NCBI GenBank assembly: GCA_039105265.1 | Contig: JAPFFF010000017.1 | Span: 434,001-498,000 of the forward strand | DNA from: Tritrichomonas musculus | Lineage: Eukaryota; Parabasalia; Tritrichomonadida; Tritrichomonadidae | Reading direction: 5' to 3' | DNA length: 64,000 nucleotides | Part shown: piece by piece, positions 1 to 9,100 of the stretch | Numbering within the stretch: position 1 is the stretch's first letter | Layout: each line of letters starts with the position of its first letter | Program-made: the position numbers and the translations under genes | Notes under the pieces: model-generated | Databases searched by the model: none | The model's input: only the letters and a program-made list of their open reading frames with translations | What the model was told of the DNA's origin: nothing

Positions 1-2817
1 CCTTGGTACATCTATTTCTTTAACATGAATGGAATCAGTGTCTGTATAATAAATATCTATTCCATTCTGCTCTGCTGAACTTATTACCCTATTCATCAAA
101 TGCTTACTCCACGACAAAACGCTAGCACCAAAATGAGGTAGATTGAAATGATTATTTATGGGCTTTACTTTTTTAACATATACATTATCAATTGACTTAT
201 TCTCTATTATCTCCGTGATGTAATTATAATTCTTCCAAATATATTTGATGGCTTTATTTTTTGGAATACATTTTGTTTCTGTCGTAGTTGCTTTTAATAT
301 AGATTTACCATAGATGGAATTCAAGAGTAATTTAATAGTTTGTTGCAATGGATTGTTGGCATCTTGATACTTTCTTCGAAGATTAAATAATTTCTCGATG
401 AAGATATTAATCTTGTTATTAAATCCTTCATCAAAATAATACCCTCTAATGAACTCATAATCAAAATCATAAAACTCCATCAAATCCATGAAAGCCCTTT
501 TATCAATATAATAATGGTCTATTGGATTGTTGGTAAATATTTTTGAGCCCTGTTCATTTCTACTAAATACCTGTCCAAATTTATATGGCATGGATGATTT
601 GCATTTTATTTTCTTAATATTTATTTCTGCAAAGAACTGGTCAAAATCTAATAACTCCTCTGTTAATATATCTGATGGAATTACTTTTGGGATTCCTTTT
701 GGCACGCCAGACATAATACTCATTGCTGATGGATATAAAGATACAGCATCAAAATCTTGTAATCTCTCTTCAACATATTGTTTCTCATTGTTAGCTGTCA
801 TTGTCCTTCCACCACTAACGCAACGTTGGATAAAATTCTGTGGCTTGCCACTTAACTGGTAGCAATCATCAAAGCATCCAAATCTGTATGCATAATAATA
901 ACCAATGGAAGATATGGAAATGAAATTATGTACGTCCAACATATCTGTCTTTGTTTGTTTAAATACTTCTATCAAGTCTCTATTAAATTTTTCAACGCCC
1001 TTCATCAATACTATACAATCTAGTTTACAGTAATAAATAGCATACTTCATTATATCAATATTTAAATCACTGTATGCTCCACAAGATTGTGCATTATCAA
1101 TTAGTTGTTTCCAATCTTGTTTTATTTGTTGTAGTGTTTTCTTATCTTTATTCTCCATGTAATATTGTAATTGGAATTCAAGTGCTGATACATTCTTTCG
1201 TTTTATATTTTTTTCAGTGTACAGTTTATATGCCATCACTTCTTTGTGGACAGGTAGCTGAAACATCTTTGCAAATGATGCTAATGCGGCAGGGATAATG
1301 GAATAACTATTGCGGAATGTTAATCTCTTCTCTATTATTGTCATCTTTCTGGTCTTCTTTGTTTTCTTATCTGTGCCTTCTATTTCTTTATATTTTGTCA
1401 TTACTATCTGTAAAATGGTTCCACTCCTTTCTGTTATCTGTACATCCCATCCAGGAGTATTTATAAAGAAGCATGCATCATATTTTAGATTATGGAAGTA
1501 TGTAAGTGAATTATTATCTAGTGATTTCAACAATCTATCTGCAATGGACATTTCTGTCCCGGGACTCTTTGAGTCCTTATTGTCTCCCTCAAAGATTAAT
1601 TTATGAATTAGTTTCCCTGTTCTAAATACAGTAATGTTCAGATATGGTTTATGTGGTGATAAGGTTGTATCAGTTTCAAAATCTGAATAGTATATCTTTG
1701 ACCACTCTCTTTCTTTCTTCAGTTCTGTGGAATCTATCTTTTGACAACAAAGAGATGGGTCATATGATAAATCCATATAATCTGTTAAATGGCTATTGTA
1801 TTCATTTGTTGCTAATATATTCATTTCACACGCTTTTATTTCTCTAAACATATTATCTTTAAATAGCTTTCGCAGAATGGTAATCAATTTTGTATTTCCT
1901 ACTGGTTTGTTAATCATGTAATGGTTCTTGAATAATAACAAGTCGACGGTTCTGTTAAAATCTTTAGCCCATGATTTTTTCCTTGTATCTATTTTTATTT
2001 GCTGTTGATGTATAGTATTTAAATCTTCATCTATCCGTCTTACAATGAAATGGCACTTAAAATGTTTAGCTATATCACAGATTAAATTATTTGGTACCAT
2101 TCTTGTTTTAACCATGAATCTTAGCTGATTGATTTCTTCATTTGTGAACACTCCTGATTGGATACATGCATAAACCAAACAGTTATCTTGGTAGTTATTT
2201 TTTTCCACTGATTTGAATATTTGGTATTTAGTTAAGTCTATATCAGATAAGTTAATATATGGAAAGAATCCACCATCTGGACTTTCTCTATAGTCCTCAT
2301 CTATTTCAATTTCTTCTTCATATAATTTCCCTTTGTTGTCTTGCTTATCTATTGTGAATACAGTTTGTTTCCCTTTCCTTTTGTTTTTAAGGAATAGCAA
2401 TTGATATTTTGCTGGAATGAATACATTACCAACCCATGGATTATTATCAGAACAGTCATCATTTAAATCTATTGTGCCCGATATGTGTCCTATAGTTGTA
2501 TCTATCTTTCGTGCTGATGAGATGGTAAACCATTTATAATCTTCACCATCTAATGATTCACTTTTTACCACTACATTCTTTTTATTCTTCTTGTGTAATT
2601 GCCTTAGCATCTCAGTGAATGCTAATCTTTTATCTTCATTATCTCCAATGTCTATTTCAAATGAAATTTCTTTATTTGCCTTTTGCATAAATTCCTTCAT
2701 CTGTTTTTTAAATTTTGGTTTCTCTTTAATATTTTTGATTCTTTCTTTGTATTCTTTTCTGGCTTCAGTTTTTGCAGTAGAATAGAGGTCAACTGAGATG
2801 TCAAAAAGATAGCTCAT
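1..2817 (-). CDS. Family B DNA polymerase, protein-primed type (3' part cut by window edge)
   Basis: The frame is open from an ATG at 2817 down to position 1 with no stop, giving 939 codons of a longer gene. Hallmarks are visible in order: exonuclease motif I (YSDFET, residues 377-382, with Asp379 and Glu381), polymerase motif A (DAVSLYPSAM, Asp690), motif B (NSIYGK, 833-838) and motif C (YTDTDS, 924-929, catalytic Asp926 and Asp928). Catalytic residues seen are intact, so the enzyme may be active in replicating the element. The spacing between motifs A and B and the element context fit the protein-primed PolB group of Mavericks, viruses and linear plasmids. The N-terminal 370 residues precede the exonuclease and contain an OTU-like Cys/His motif pair (Cys213, His299). 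The gene is divergent from the GIY-YIG-like gene. Confidence 0.92.
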   Translation of the reverse strand, partial: MSYLFDISVDLYSTAKTEARKEYKERIKNIKEKPKFKKQMKEFMQKANKEISFEIDIGDNEDKRLAFTEMLRQLHKKNKKNVVVKSESLDGEDYKWFTISSARKIDTTIGHISGTIDLNDDCSDNNPWVGNVFIPAKYQLLFLKNKRKGKQTVFTIDKQDNKGKLYEEEIEIDEDYRESPDGGFFPYINLSDIDLTKYQIFKSVEKNNYQDNCLVYACIQSGVFTNEEINQLRFMVKTRMVPNNLICDIAKHFKCHFIVRRIDEDLNTIHQQQIKIDTRKKSWAKDFNRTVDLLLFKNHYMINKPVGNTKLITILRKLFKDNMFREIKACEMNILATNEYNSHLTDYMDLSYDPSLCCQKIDSTELKKEREWSKIYYSDFETDTTLSPHKPYLNITVFRTGKLIHKLIFEGDNKDSKSPGTEMSIADRLLKSLDNNSLTYFHNLKYDACFFINTPGWDVQITERSGTILQIVMTKYKEIEGTDKKTKKTRKMTIIEKRLTFRNSYSIIPAALASFAKMFQLPVHKEVMAYKLYTEKNIKRKNVSALEFQLQYYMENKDKKTLQQIKQDWKQLIDNAQSCGAYSDLNIDIMKYAIYYCKLDCIVLMKGVEKFNRDLIEVFKQTKTDMLDVHNFISISSIGYYYAYRFGCFDDCYQLSGKPQNFIQRCVSGGRTMTANNEKQYVEERLQDFDAVSLYPSAMSIMSGVPKGIPKVIPSDILTEELLDFDQFFAEINIKKIKCKSSMPYKFGQVFSRNEQGSKIFTNNPIDHYYIDKRAFMDLMEFYDFDYEFIRGYYFDEGFNNKINIFIEKLFNLRRKYQDANNPLQQTIKLLLNSIYGKSILKATTTETKCIPKNKAIKYIWKNYNYITEIIENKSIDNVYVKKVKPINNHFNLPHFGASVLSWSKHLMNRVISSAEQNGIDIYYTDTDSIHVKEIDVPR

Positions 2818-2957
2818 TTAACATAAAATTAAAAAAGCTAAAAAAATTATCACGCTATAAAAATTATAGCTGAACAGAAAAATAAAAATGTAGAATATAA
2901 AAATATAGAAACACCTGCCCATATAATTTTTTGAAAGTACATTTATATTTTCTCAAA
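2818..2957. promoter_or_regulatory. Divergent intergenic region with inverted repeat
   Basis: This 140-bp A+T-rich gap separates the starts of the polymerase gene (minus) and the GIY-YIG-like gene (plus), so it must hold both promoters. A perfect 7-bp inverted repeat with a 3-bp spacer (GCTATAA-AAA-TTATAGC, 2854-2870) sits about 40 bp from the polymerase start. It could be a regulator site or a chance feature in A+T-rich DNA. Confidence 0.4.
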
Positions 2958-3284
2958 ATGTCTGTAGAGTATATTTATTTAATTCGTGAGAGAGAATTTG
3001 CTTACACTAATCAACCTGTATATAAAATTGGTAGAACAAATAAAATTGCAACAAGAATGGGACAATATCCTAAAGATAGTGAAGTGTATTTAGTGGAAGC
3101 GGTTAGTGATTCGGTAAAAGTTGAAAAAGAATTAATAACTATATTCGAAGAGAATTATGAGAGAGCAACAACAAAAGATGGAAAAACATGGATTGGTAAT
3201 GAATATTTTGTTGGTAATGTTAACGAAATGATTTATATAATTAGAACATATATTTCATACCAATTCCCTAGAGTTGTGAAGTGA
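2958..3284 (+). CDS. Small GIY-YIG / T5orf172-like domain protein
   Basis: The 108-residue protein starts at the ATG at 2958; the open frame extends upstream to 2931 but only with a TTG. It opens with YIYLI followed by YKIGRT and an Arg about ten residues later, then a conserved Glu (VEKEL). This order (Y-I-Y-x-I, K-I-G-x-T, Arg, Glu) is that of GIY-YIG nuclease-like domains of the T5orf172/MUG113 type, common in large DNA viruses and their relatives. The domain fills the whole protein, so there is no separate DNA-binding part. A nuclease role in the element's replication or in homing is possible but not shown. A perfect 23-bp palindrome follows the stop by 6 bp. Confidence 0.6.
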   Translation: MSVEYIYLIREREFAYTNQPVYKIGRTNKIATRMGQYPKDSEVYLVEAVSDSVKVEKELITIFEENYERATTKDGKTWIGNEYFVGNVNEMIYIIRTYISYQFPRVVK

Positions 3285-3290
3285 AATTAG

Positions 3291-3313
3291 ATGGACCAAA
3301 ATTTTTGGTCCAT
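3291..3313. terminator. Perfect palindrome after the GIY-YIG-like gene
   Basis: ATGGACCAAAA, one central T, then TTTTGGTCCAT form an 11-bp perfect inverted repeat starting 7 bp after the stop codon. Part of it (AGATGGACCAAAA) recurs at about 3433-3445. Its place suggests a role in 3'-end formation, as hairpins do in some giant viruses and virophages, but this is inference. Confidence 0.4.
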
Positions 3314-3643
3314 AGACCAATTTTGTTTTGAGATATTTTGGTTAGAAATTTTGATAAATTGTAATTTTTTTGAAAATATTTATTGATTTCATTTGAAAAA
3401 CAGTTAAATTTGGGGTGTTTTTTGAGTAAAAATTAGATGGACCAAAACTAGACCATTCTTATGAACCATTCTTGTTCAACCTCTATATAAATTTTTTTGA
3501 TTTAAAAATTTTTAAATTTCAACTAATCATAATTTCTATTGAAAAGTTTCCATCACAAAAATTGGTTCACAAAAAATTGGTCATAAATAAATTCTTTGAA
3601 TTGAAAATAATGATATGAAGTAAAATTTTCATTTATAATATCC

Positions 3644-3813
3644 TAGTGATACACAAAGTATATCTTAGTGGTTTACAAAGATATCTTATTGGTTCACAAG
3701 GTATATCTTAGTGGTTCACAAGGTATACTTATTGGTTCACAAATACATACTTTTTGGTTCACAAAGATGTCTTATTGGTTCACAAATACATACTTTTTGG
3801 TTCACAAAGATTT
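3644..3813. repeat. Tandem array of a 21-22 bp repeat, about eight copies
   Basis: The core TTGGTTCACAA is repeated about every 21-22 bp, with variable tails of two main sorts (AGATATCTTA-like and ATACATACTT-like). The first two copies are the most diverged (GTGATACACAA, GTGGTTTACAA). There are no unique spacers, so this is a minisatellite, not a CRISPR array. It lies in the non-coding stretch between two convergent genes of the element. Confidence 0.8.
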
Positions 3814-3980
3814 AAATTTTGAAAATTTTTTTATTATTATGTGATTATCTCAATTTTGATAAAGCTTTTTGAATGCAATTGAATATATAAATTCTATATT
3901 CAATCCTGAAAATTTTTTTCTCATAAATCATTCAAAAATATTCAATAGATATTTAGTTATAACTAATTCTTGCTTGAAAG

Positions 3981-4258
3981 AAAGAGCACGTTATATCTCT
4001 GTGTACGATAGAGCTTTTTCAATGTAATTCAATATTTGTATAGTTGATTCAATATATTTTCTATGTATTGAATTTCATTCAAAAATATTGAATATTCATC
4101 GAGATATTCTCAAATCAAAATTGTGAAAAGAGCACGTTATATCTCAGAGTACGATAGAGCTTTTTCAATACTAATTGAATTTTTGTATTGTTTATTCATT
4201 ATATTTTCTATATATTGAATTTCATTCAAAAATATTGAATATTCATCGAGATATGGGT
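3981..4258. repeat. Tandem duplication of a ~145-bp unit
   Basis: Unit one starts at 3981 and unit two at 4126; both begin AAAGAGCACGTTATATCTC and share GTACGATAGAGCTTTTTCAA and ATATTCATCGAGATAT. A third, more decayed copy seems to precede them at about 3843-3980 (TTATCTC, AAAGCTTTTTGAATG). Short reading frames inside the units are repeat-derived and probably not genes. Confidence 0.75.
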
Positions 4259-4443
4259 TCGTCAATTTTGAGAGGGATAGCACAAACTGTCTATTCAATT
4301 TTTGCACAAACTGCCTATTCAATTTTATGCATAATCTGCCTATTCAATTTTTATAAATTATTTTATAAAATAATATTTTTACATTGAAATTGAATGCTTT
4401 CTTCTCAATTTTTGGTGGATGGAACTTTTTGAGAGGATATTTG

Positions 4444-4601
4444 GCCGCGCCTGCGGCGGGCCAGGGGGCCTTCGGCCCCCTAATAGTTCGCAGCTTCGCT
4501 GCTCACAAAAAAAAATATATTACATCAAGTATATTTCTTATCATTATTTATTTTGTCATGATGTCACTTGCATTAGCAAGAGCCGCGCTTACTTTGTAAG
4601 C
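4444..4601. repeat. Cluster of five short hairpins, partly G+C-rich
   Basis: Within 160 bp there are GCCGC-GCCT-GCGGC (4444-4457), GGGGGCC-TTC-GGCCCCC (4464-4480), GCAGC-TTC-GCTGC (4490-4502), CTTGC-ATTA-GCAAG (4567-4580) and GCTTAC-TTT-GTAAGC (4587-4601). All have perfect stems. The first three form an island of very high G+C in otherwise A+T-rich DNA. The last overlaps the stop codon of the minus-strand gene at 4589, so it could act in 3'-end formation. Confidence 0.75.
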
Positions 4602-5341
4602 ACGTCATATATGTCAGCATCCTGGGCTGGTTTTATCTTTAATGTAATGAACAATGGTGATTTCAAGATTACTGGCTGGAACATAAAATCAACTAATCTC
4701 ATCTCTAATAACTTTAGTGAATCGGTGTTGACTTTAACTTTGATTGGTTTAGTTAAATCATAATTCACTATTAATGCCTCCTGGTCCATTATCATTGTAT
4801 CTATATTTGCAATAATTGATGGTGTATATTCTTGGTTTCCAATTGATGAATGCGTTGCAACTCCCTGTAATGATACCAAATATAATTTATTAGCAAAATC
4901 TAGAATTGGCAAATCTGGTACATTTTTTTCTTCATTAGCATCAACTTCAAATTCCTTGCAATTAAATAGACCACAAATTAATTTCGCTCTATGACTTCCT
5001 TCTTTAAATGCTATATAATTGGTTGCCTTCAGTGATATTGTCCTGTTGTTAATATTCTTGAAGGTAATTATTTGTTGGCTCACACTATTTACTTTTTGGT
5101 TAGTGTTCAAATAGTTTACCAAATTGTTAAAAGAGTAGGCATACATATCCTTGAAATCAATTCTAATCTCCCCATTAGATGTCTGGAATATTAAATAATC
5201 ATCTTCAGTAGTTAATAGTATGTTGGCCTTGGTATTGATTGATGAAACATAATACTTCACGTAAGGACATTTCCACGGTATATCAATATTCATTCTCACA
5301 GTATTGTAATTTTCTGGTTGACTCTGAACTGAATACAACAT
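4589..5341 (-). CDS. Candidate minor capsid (penton-like) protein of the element
   Basis: The 250-residue protein has no signal peptide, membrane segment or low-complexity part and is rich in predicted beta strands. The C-terminal part (about residues 205-240) contains LLEMRLVDFMFQPVILKSP followed by alternating hydrophobic residues. A 'defines-a-shape-and-slots-it' ending of this kind (L-x-D-x-x-x-x-P-V-x-L) is common in small structural proteins of Polinton-like and related viruses. Size, single-domain look and position next to the fibre genes fit a single jelly-roll penton protein. No motif proves this, and another structural protein is possible. It is divergent from the fibre gene at 5361 across only 19 bp, which suggests co-expression as structural genes. 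Confidence 0.4.
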   Translation of the reverse strand: MLYSVQSQPENYNTVRMNIDIPWKCPYVKYYVSSINTKANILLTTEDDYLIFQTSNGEIRIDFKDMYAYSFNNLVNYLNTNQKVNSVSQQIITFKNINNRTISLKATNYIAFKEGSHRAKLICGLFNCKEFEVDANEEKNVPDLPILDFANKLYLVSLQGVATHSSIGNQEYTPSIIANIDTMIMDQEALIVNYDLTKPIKVKVNTDSLKLLEMRLVDFMFQPVILKSPLFITLKIKPAQDADIYDVLTK

Positions 5342-5360
5342 TATTTAATTTCAGATTAAA
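5342..5360. promoter_or_regulatory. 19-bp divergent start region
   Basis: Only 19 bp separate two divergent ATGs (5341 minus, 5361 plus). The sequence contains TTTCAGATTAAA just before the plus-strand start. The promoters of both genes must overlap each other or the opposite coding sequence. Confidence 0.35.
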
Positions 5361-5987
5361 ATGTCTTTGACACTATATTCTGCAAAGAGCAAGGTGGCAT
5401 CTAAACTTAAAGCAAATGGTTTTGAAATATGTGCAGGAGAAGATGAAGATGGAAATGAACAAATAAATATCACACAAGATGATAAACCAAATGAATACCC
5501 AAAATTTAATTGTCTATACAATAAAGCTGAAGTTGATGCAAGAGTGGTAAATGATTACATTGAAAATGGAGGCAGTCTTGAAGGATTCGGCGACGTTCCA
5601 ATAACTGAAAAATCTACACAAATACTTGAATATAGAGCGCCAGAAAATATATTGATGGAAGTGAAATCAGAACAAGTAGAGTCCAACAGAGAGCTTATCA
5701 AAGATGAATTATGTGTTAATACATTCAATGACATTATAGAAGCGGAATCAAAAACCTGTGAAGCTGTCCATGATATGTACAACGAATTGATGTGTGCAGC
5801 TGACGGATATGAACAAGTAGTATTGGATGAAGATAAAGGGCAAAGTGAAGTTGTAAAATATGTTAAAACTCCTACTGCACCACCAGAGCCTTCTCCAACT
5901 GAACCTTTCCTCCAATACAAGGCATATCATAATTTAGCTGATATGTTGATGAATATTATAAAGAATGAAAAAAAAATCAATCCATAA
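5361..5987 (+). CDS. N-terminal part of a giant fibre-like protein (ends at an A-run frameshift)
   Basis: The 208-residue frame starts at an ATG 19 bp from the divergent candidate capsid gene. It contains LYNKAEVDARV (about residues 55-65), a variant of the YTKxEVD motif seen repeatedly in bacteriophage tail fibres. A Pro-rich segment (TAPPEPSPTEP, about residues 173-183) is followed by a helix. The frame stops shortly after nine consecutive A (5968-5976). The frame of the next large gene is already open at 5969, and a one-base backward slip joins the two without a break in sense. I therefore read this as the N-terminus of a protein of about 1,570 residues that continues to 10075. Whether the join occurs by slippage or the copy is broken is unknown. 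Confidence 0.6.
   Translation: MSLTLYSAKSKVASKLKANGFEICAGEDEDGNEQINITQDDKPNEYPKFNCLYNKAEVDARVVNDYIENGGSLEGFGDVPITEKSTQILEYRAPENILMEVKSEQVESNRELIKDELCVNTFNDIIEAESKTCEAVHDMYNELMCAADGYEQVVLDEDKGQSEVVKYVKTPTAPPEPSPTEPFLQYKAYHNLADMLMNIIKNEKKINP
5968..5976 (+). promoter_or_regulatory. A9 run: possible -1 slippery site or disabling frameshift
   Basis: Nine A lie where the upstream frame and the downstream frame overlap. In the upstream phase the run provides A-AAA-AAA, a -1 slippery heptamer, at 5969-5975. Slipping back one base puts the ribosome into the frame that runs open to 10075. One extra A in the DNA would also join the frames. The choices are programmed slippage, transcriptional slippage, a real mutation or a sequencing error. 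Confidence 0.55.
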
Positions 5988-6199
5988 AAAGGATATTATA
6001 TGATGTATTTAACGAGACAAACTTAACAAAGATAATAAATGGAACAAAGCAATATCATTACAATCCTGAAAACAATACTCTTCAAACAATAGGATATAAA
6101 TACAAAAATAGTACAGAAGAAGTTAAAGCAGACCATGTAATAGAAGTTGAGAGCCCTGGTGAATTTTTCGATACTTATACCCAAAATCAAAAGGATAAC

Positions 6200-9100
6200 A
6201 TGTCCAATATTAAACTTTTTATGTTATCACTTTTAGGTGCATATTTATTTCAGACAACAATGAAAAATATTACACATTACTTCAAAATCATAAATAACCC
6301 CAATGCAATAAATATTACAATTAACAGACCTGATGGACCAAATACCATGACTCTTGGTGAATATGCAAATGATGTCTTTTATATTCTAGGATACATTATT
6401 ACCAATTTTAACAAATTAGCTAATAACGTCAGCAAAATTAAATCTTGTAATTGTAATCAAGGGGGAGGAGGAGGAATGAACCAAGCTGATATAAATCTCG
6501 CATTACAAATGAACAATGATATGAGACAACATATGGAAAACCATATCCGAGATTTACAAAATAATCAAAATCGTCTCTTCGTAGACAGAGCAGTTGAGTC
6601 CACTCAAGATGTATTTACTCAAACGATTTTATATCGAGATGCAATTCCAGAAATAGCGAAACAAGTCCTTGAACAAAATGAAGAGAAACAAAAAGTTGAT
6701 GTACAAGATAAAAGTTCGGACCGTGGAAAACATCATGGTGATGATTATGTGTGGAATGAATTATGGAAAGAATGGGAAGAAATAATAGATGAGTTTGACA
6801 GACCTGAAGGATGGAGAGAAGATAGACAAGCTAGTGTTCCAATAAATTATATTTGGGATTTGGTACATGGAGAATGGGTCATGATTGATAATGTCCATGA
6901 TAATATATCACCAACATGGAGGCATGAAATGGATAGTGAATACATTGCGTATAATCTTCTGAAGATATATGAGAATGATGAAGATGGTTTTTTACGATGG
7001 AGTGATAGATATCAAGAGTGGGAATGGTACTCATATTATGATTGTTATACAGAGAATGAATCAATTTATATTCCAAATAGAATTCGTGATAATCAAGAAG
7101 TTTTTGGTCCATCTTTTGCGTGGAATATTATGGATACACAATGGCAAGAACATGGCCATGAATTCCTAGATAATTGGAGAACTGATTCCATTTTAAACCC
7201 ACCAGATAATTTCATATGGGATATTGAGCATGAAGAATGGGTGATAATGACGCAACATTTTGATGGAGTTAATGGATGGCGTACAATACATACCAGCGAA
7301 ATGATAGACATAGTTGAAATCCGAAATTCATTATTACATCTCTTTGGAAAAATAGAGTGGAATGAAGAAAGAAAACAATGGGTATGGAAGCCAATTCTAG
7401 AGAATGAAAATAATCCAGCTTCACCCCTCGCTCTTTTATCAAACGATAAATCTACTGGAACATCAATTGCTTTACCAGATTTTGTAAATAATGCAAGTTC
7501 ATTTGAAGAAGTATTAAAATGCTATGGCGTTGATATCTGTGATGATACTCCTACATTAGATGAAACAAAACCAGTTCTTGGTAAATATGTTATCAAAGGT
7601 GATTTAGAAGTGAATGGTAAAATACTTTGTGATTCTGTACCAAGTGGAGGGATTGTGACTACTGATTTCTCTCATGAACCTGGATATCCTGTTTATAATG
7701 TTAAGAGCAAAGATTTATCTACCAGTACAATGAGATTGCATGATAAGTATTATAATGTCCTACTAATTAAAATATCAGATGAAATAAAGAGTGCCATAAC
7801 AAAAATAACTGATACAACAAAAATGTTTAGAATAATATTGAGAACAAATATTTTGTATGACACAGATGGAAATCTAATTAAAGAATTCTTCATAAATGTT
7901 AAAGATGGAAAGCAATATAATCCTGTGATATCAAGAAACCCAGACACTAACTTTTATTCTGTAATGAGCATTGGAGATGAAGATTTAGATGAGCCATCAA
8001 TGAAAACTAGTTTTTATATTGCATTTGATAAGACATCAGCTGTTAATCCTTATGAACTTTATCATAAGGGAGAAATAAGTATACAATATTTATTATCACA
8101 AGATTCTTTGGTAGCTGTTGAACCAACAATAAGATGTGATATTATTGAAGCTGAGAATGCACTAAAATTATACAAAAATGATAACCTATACCTTTATTTA
8201 CCAAATATTATTACTGAAGAAAGTTTAGAAATAGAGGCACCAGATACAAATAAAGTAGAAAAGGAATTCTACAAAATCATCTATAAAATACCCACTGATT
8301 ATGTTATCCCTAATGGCCTAGAATTTAGCTTTAAAGAATTCTGTTTTGGTAATGAGTGGACATTAAAATGGAATGGTTCTGAATGGACAGATAATAATTG
8401 TCAAGGATTGCTTAGAGGTAAGGTATCATCTAAATTAAGAAAGGTCAATTCCAAACAAAACTCTGATGGTGCTATTGGTTGCTTCATTTTAATTAAAGAC
8501 TCAGAAACGCATCACTCTGTAATCCCTGAAAGTAGTAATGGTTTATTATATGGCTTAATTGAAAACAGCACTATTGAAACAACAATATGGTATACAAATA
8601 GAGAAGAAAGTGATGATGGAAAATTATATGATGTTGAATGGCTATTTGACAAAAAGTTAAATGGAGCAAGTTGTGAAGGATATGATATGTTAAATACTTA
8701 TTTCACATTTGGTAATTTATCAAGCGGGAAATTTAATTACTTAAATCTTAAAAAAATAGCATTAACAATAACATTGAGGGGTTCAAGTATATCAAACACA
8801 TTCACATTTGAAAGCACTGGAGTTAGAAGGACAACTAAAAATGATAGGGCCTACATTGACTTAAAACCAATGATAGATTGCATAGAACAGCTTGCTTATA
8901 AATGGGAAGACACTAGAATTAAATCAAGAGATATAGAATTATATTTAAGAAAAGATTTAGTTGACCCCATAGAAGAAATAAGTTGGAACCCTGAAACAAA
9001 TCCATTTCAATATATCATTAGAAACCAATTTTATGAAATCAAACCAAGGCCAGATGCAGCTTCAACATTATATACTGATTTTAATATTACCTCATCAAAA

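Noticed and set aside
527-2785. Several plus-strand frames of 64-111 codons
   Set aside because: They are antisense to the DNA polymerase gene, which has all the family motifs in the minus-strand frame; most start at TTG.
3644-3813. CRISPR-like array
   Set aside because: The units are adjacent with no unique spacers of constant length, and the genome is eukaryotic. It is a minisatellite.
4137-4387. Short frames on both strands (61-70 codons) in the repeat region
   Set aside because: They lie inside the 145-bp duplication and the MNRQFVQKLNRQFV-like words come from the DNA repeat CAAACTG(C/T)CTATTCAAT. No protein family is recognised.
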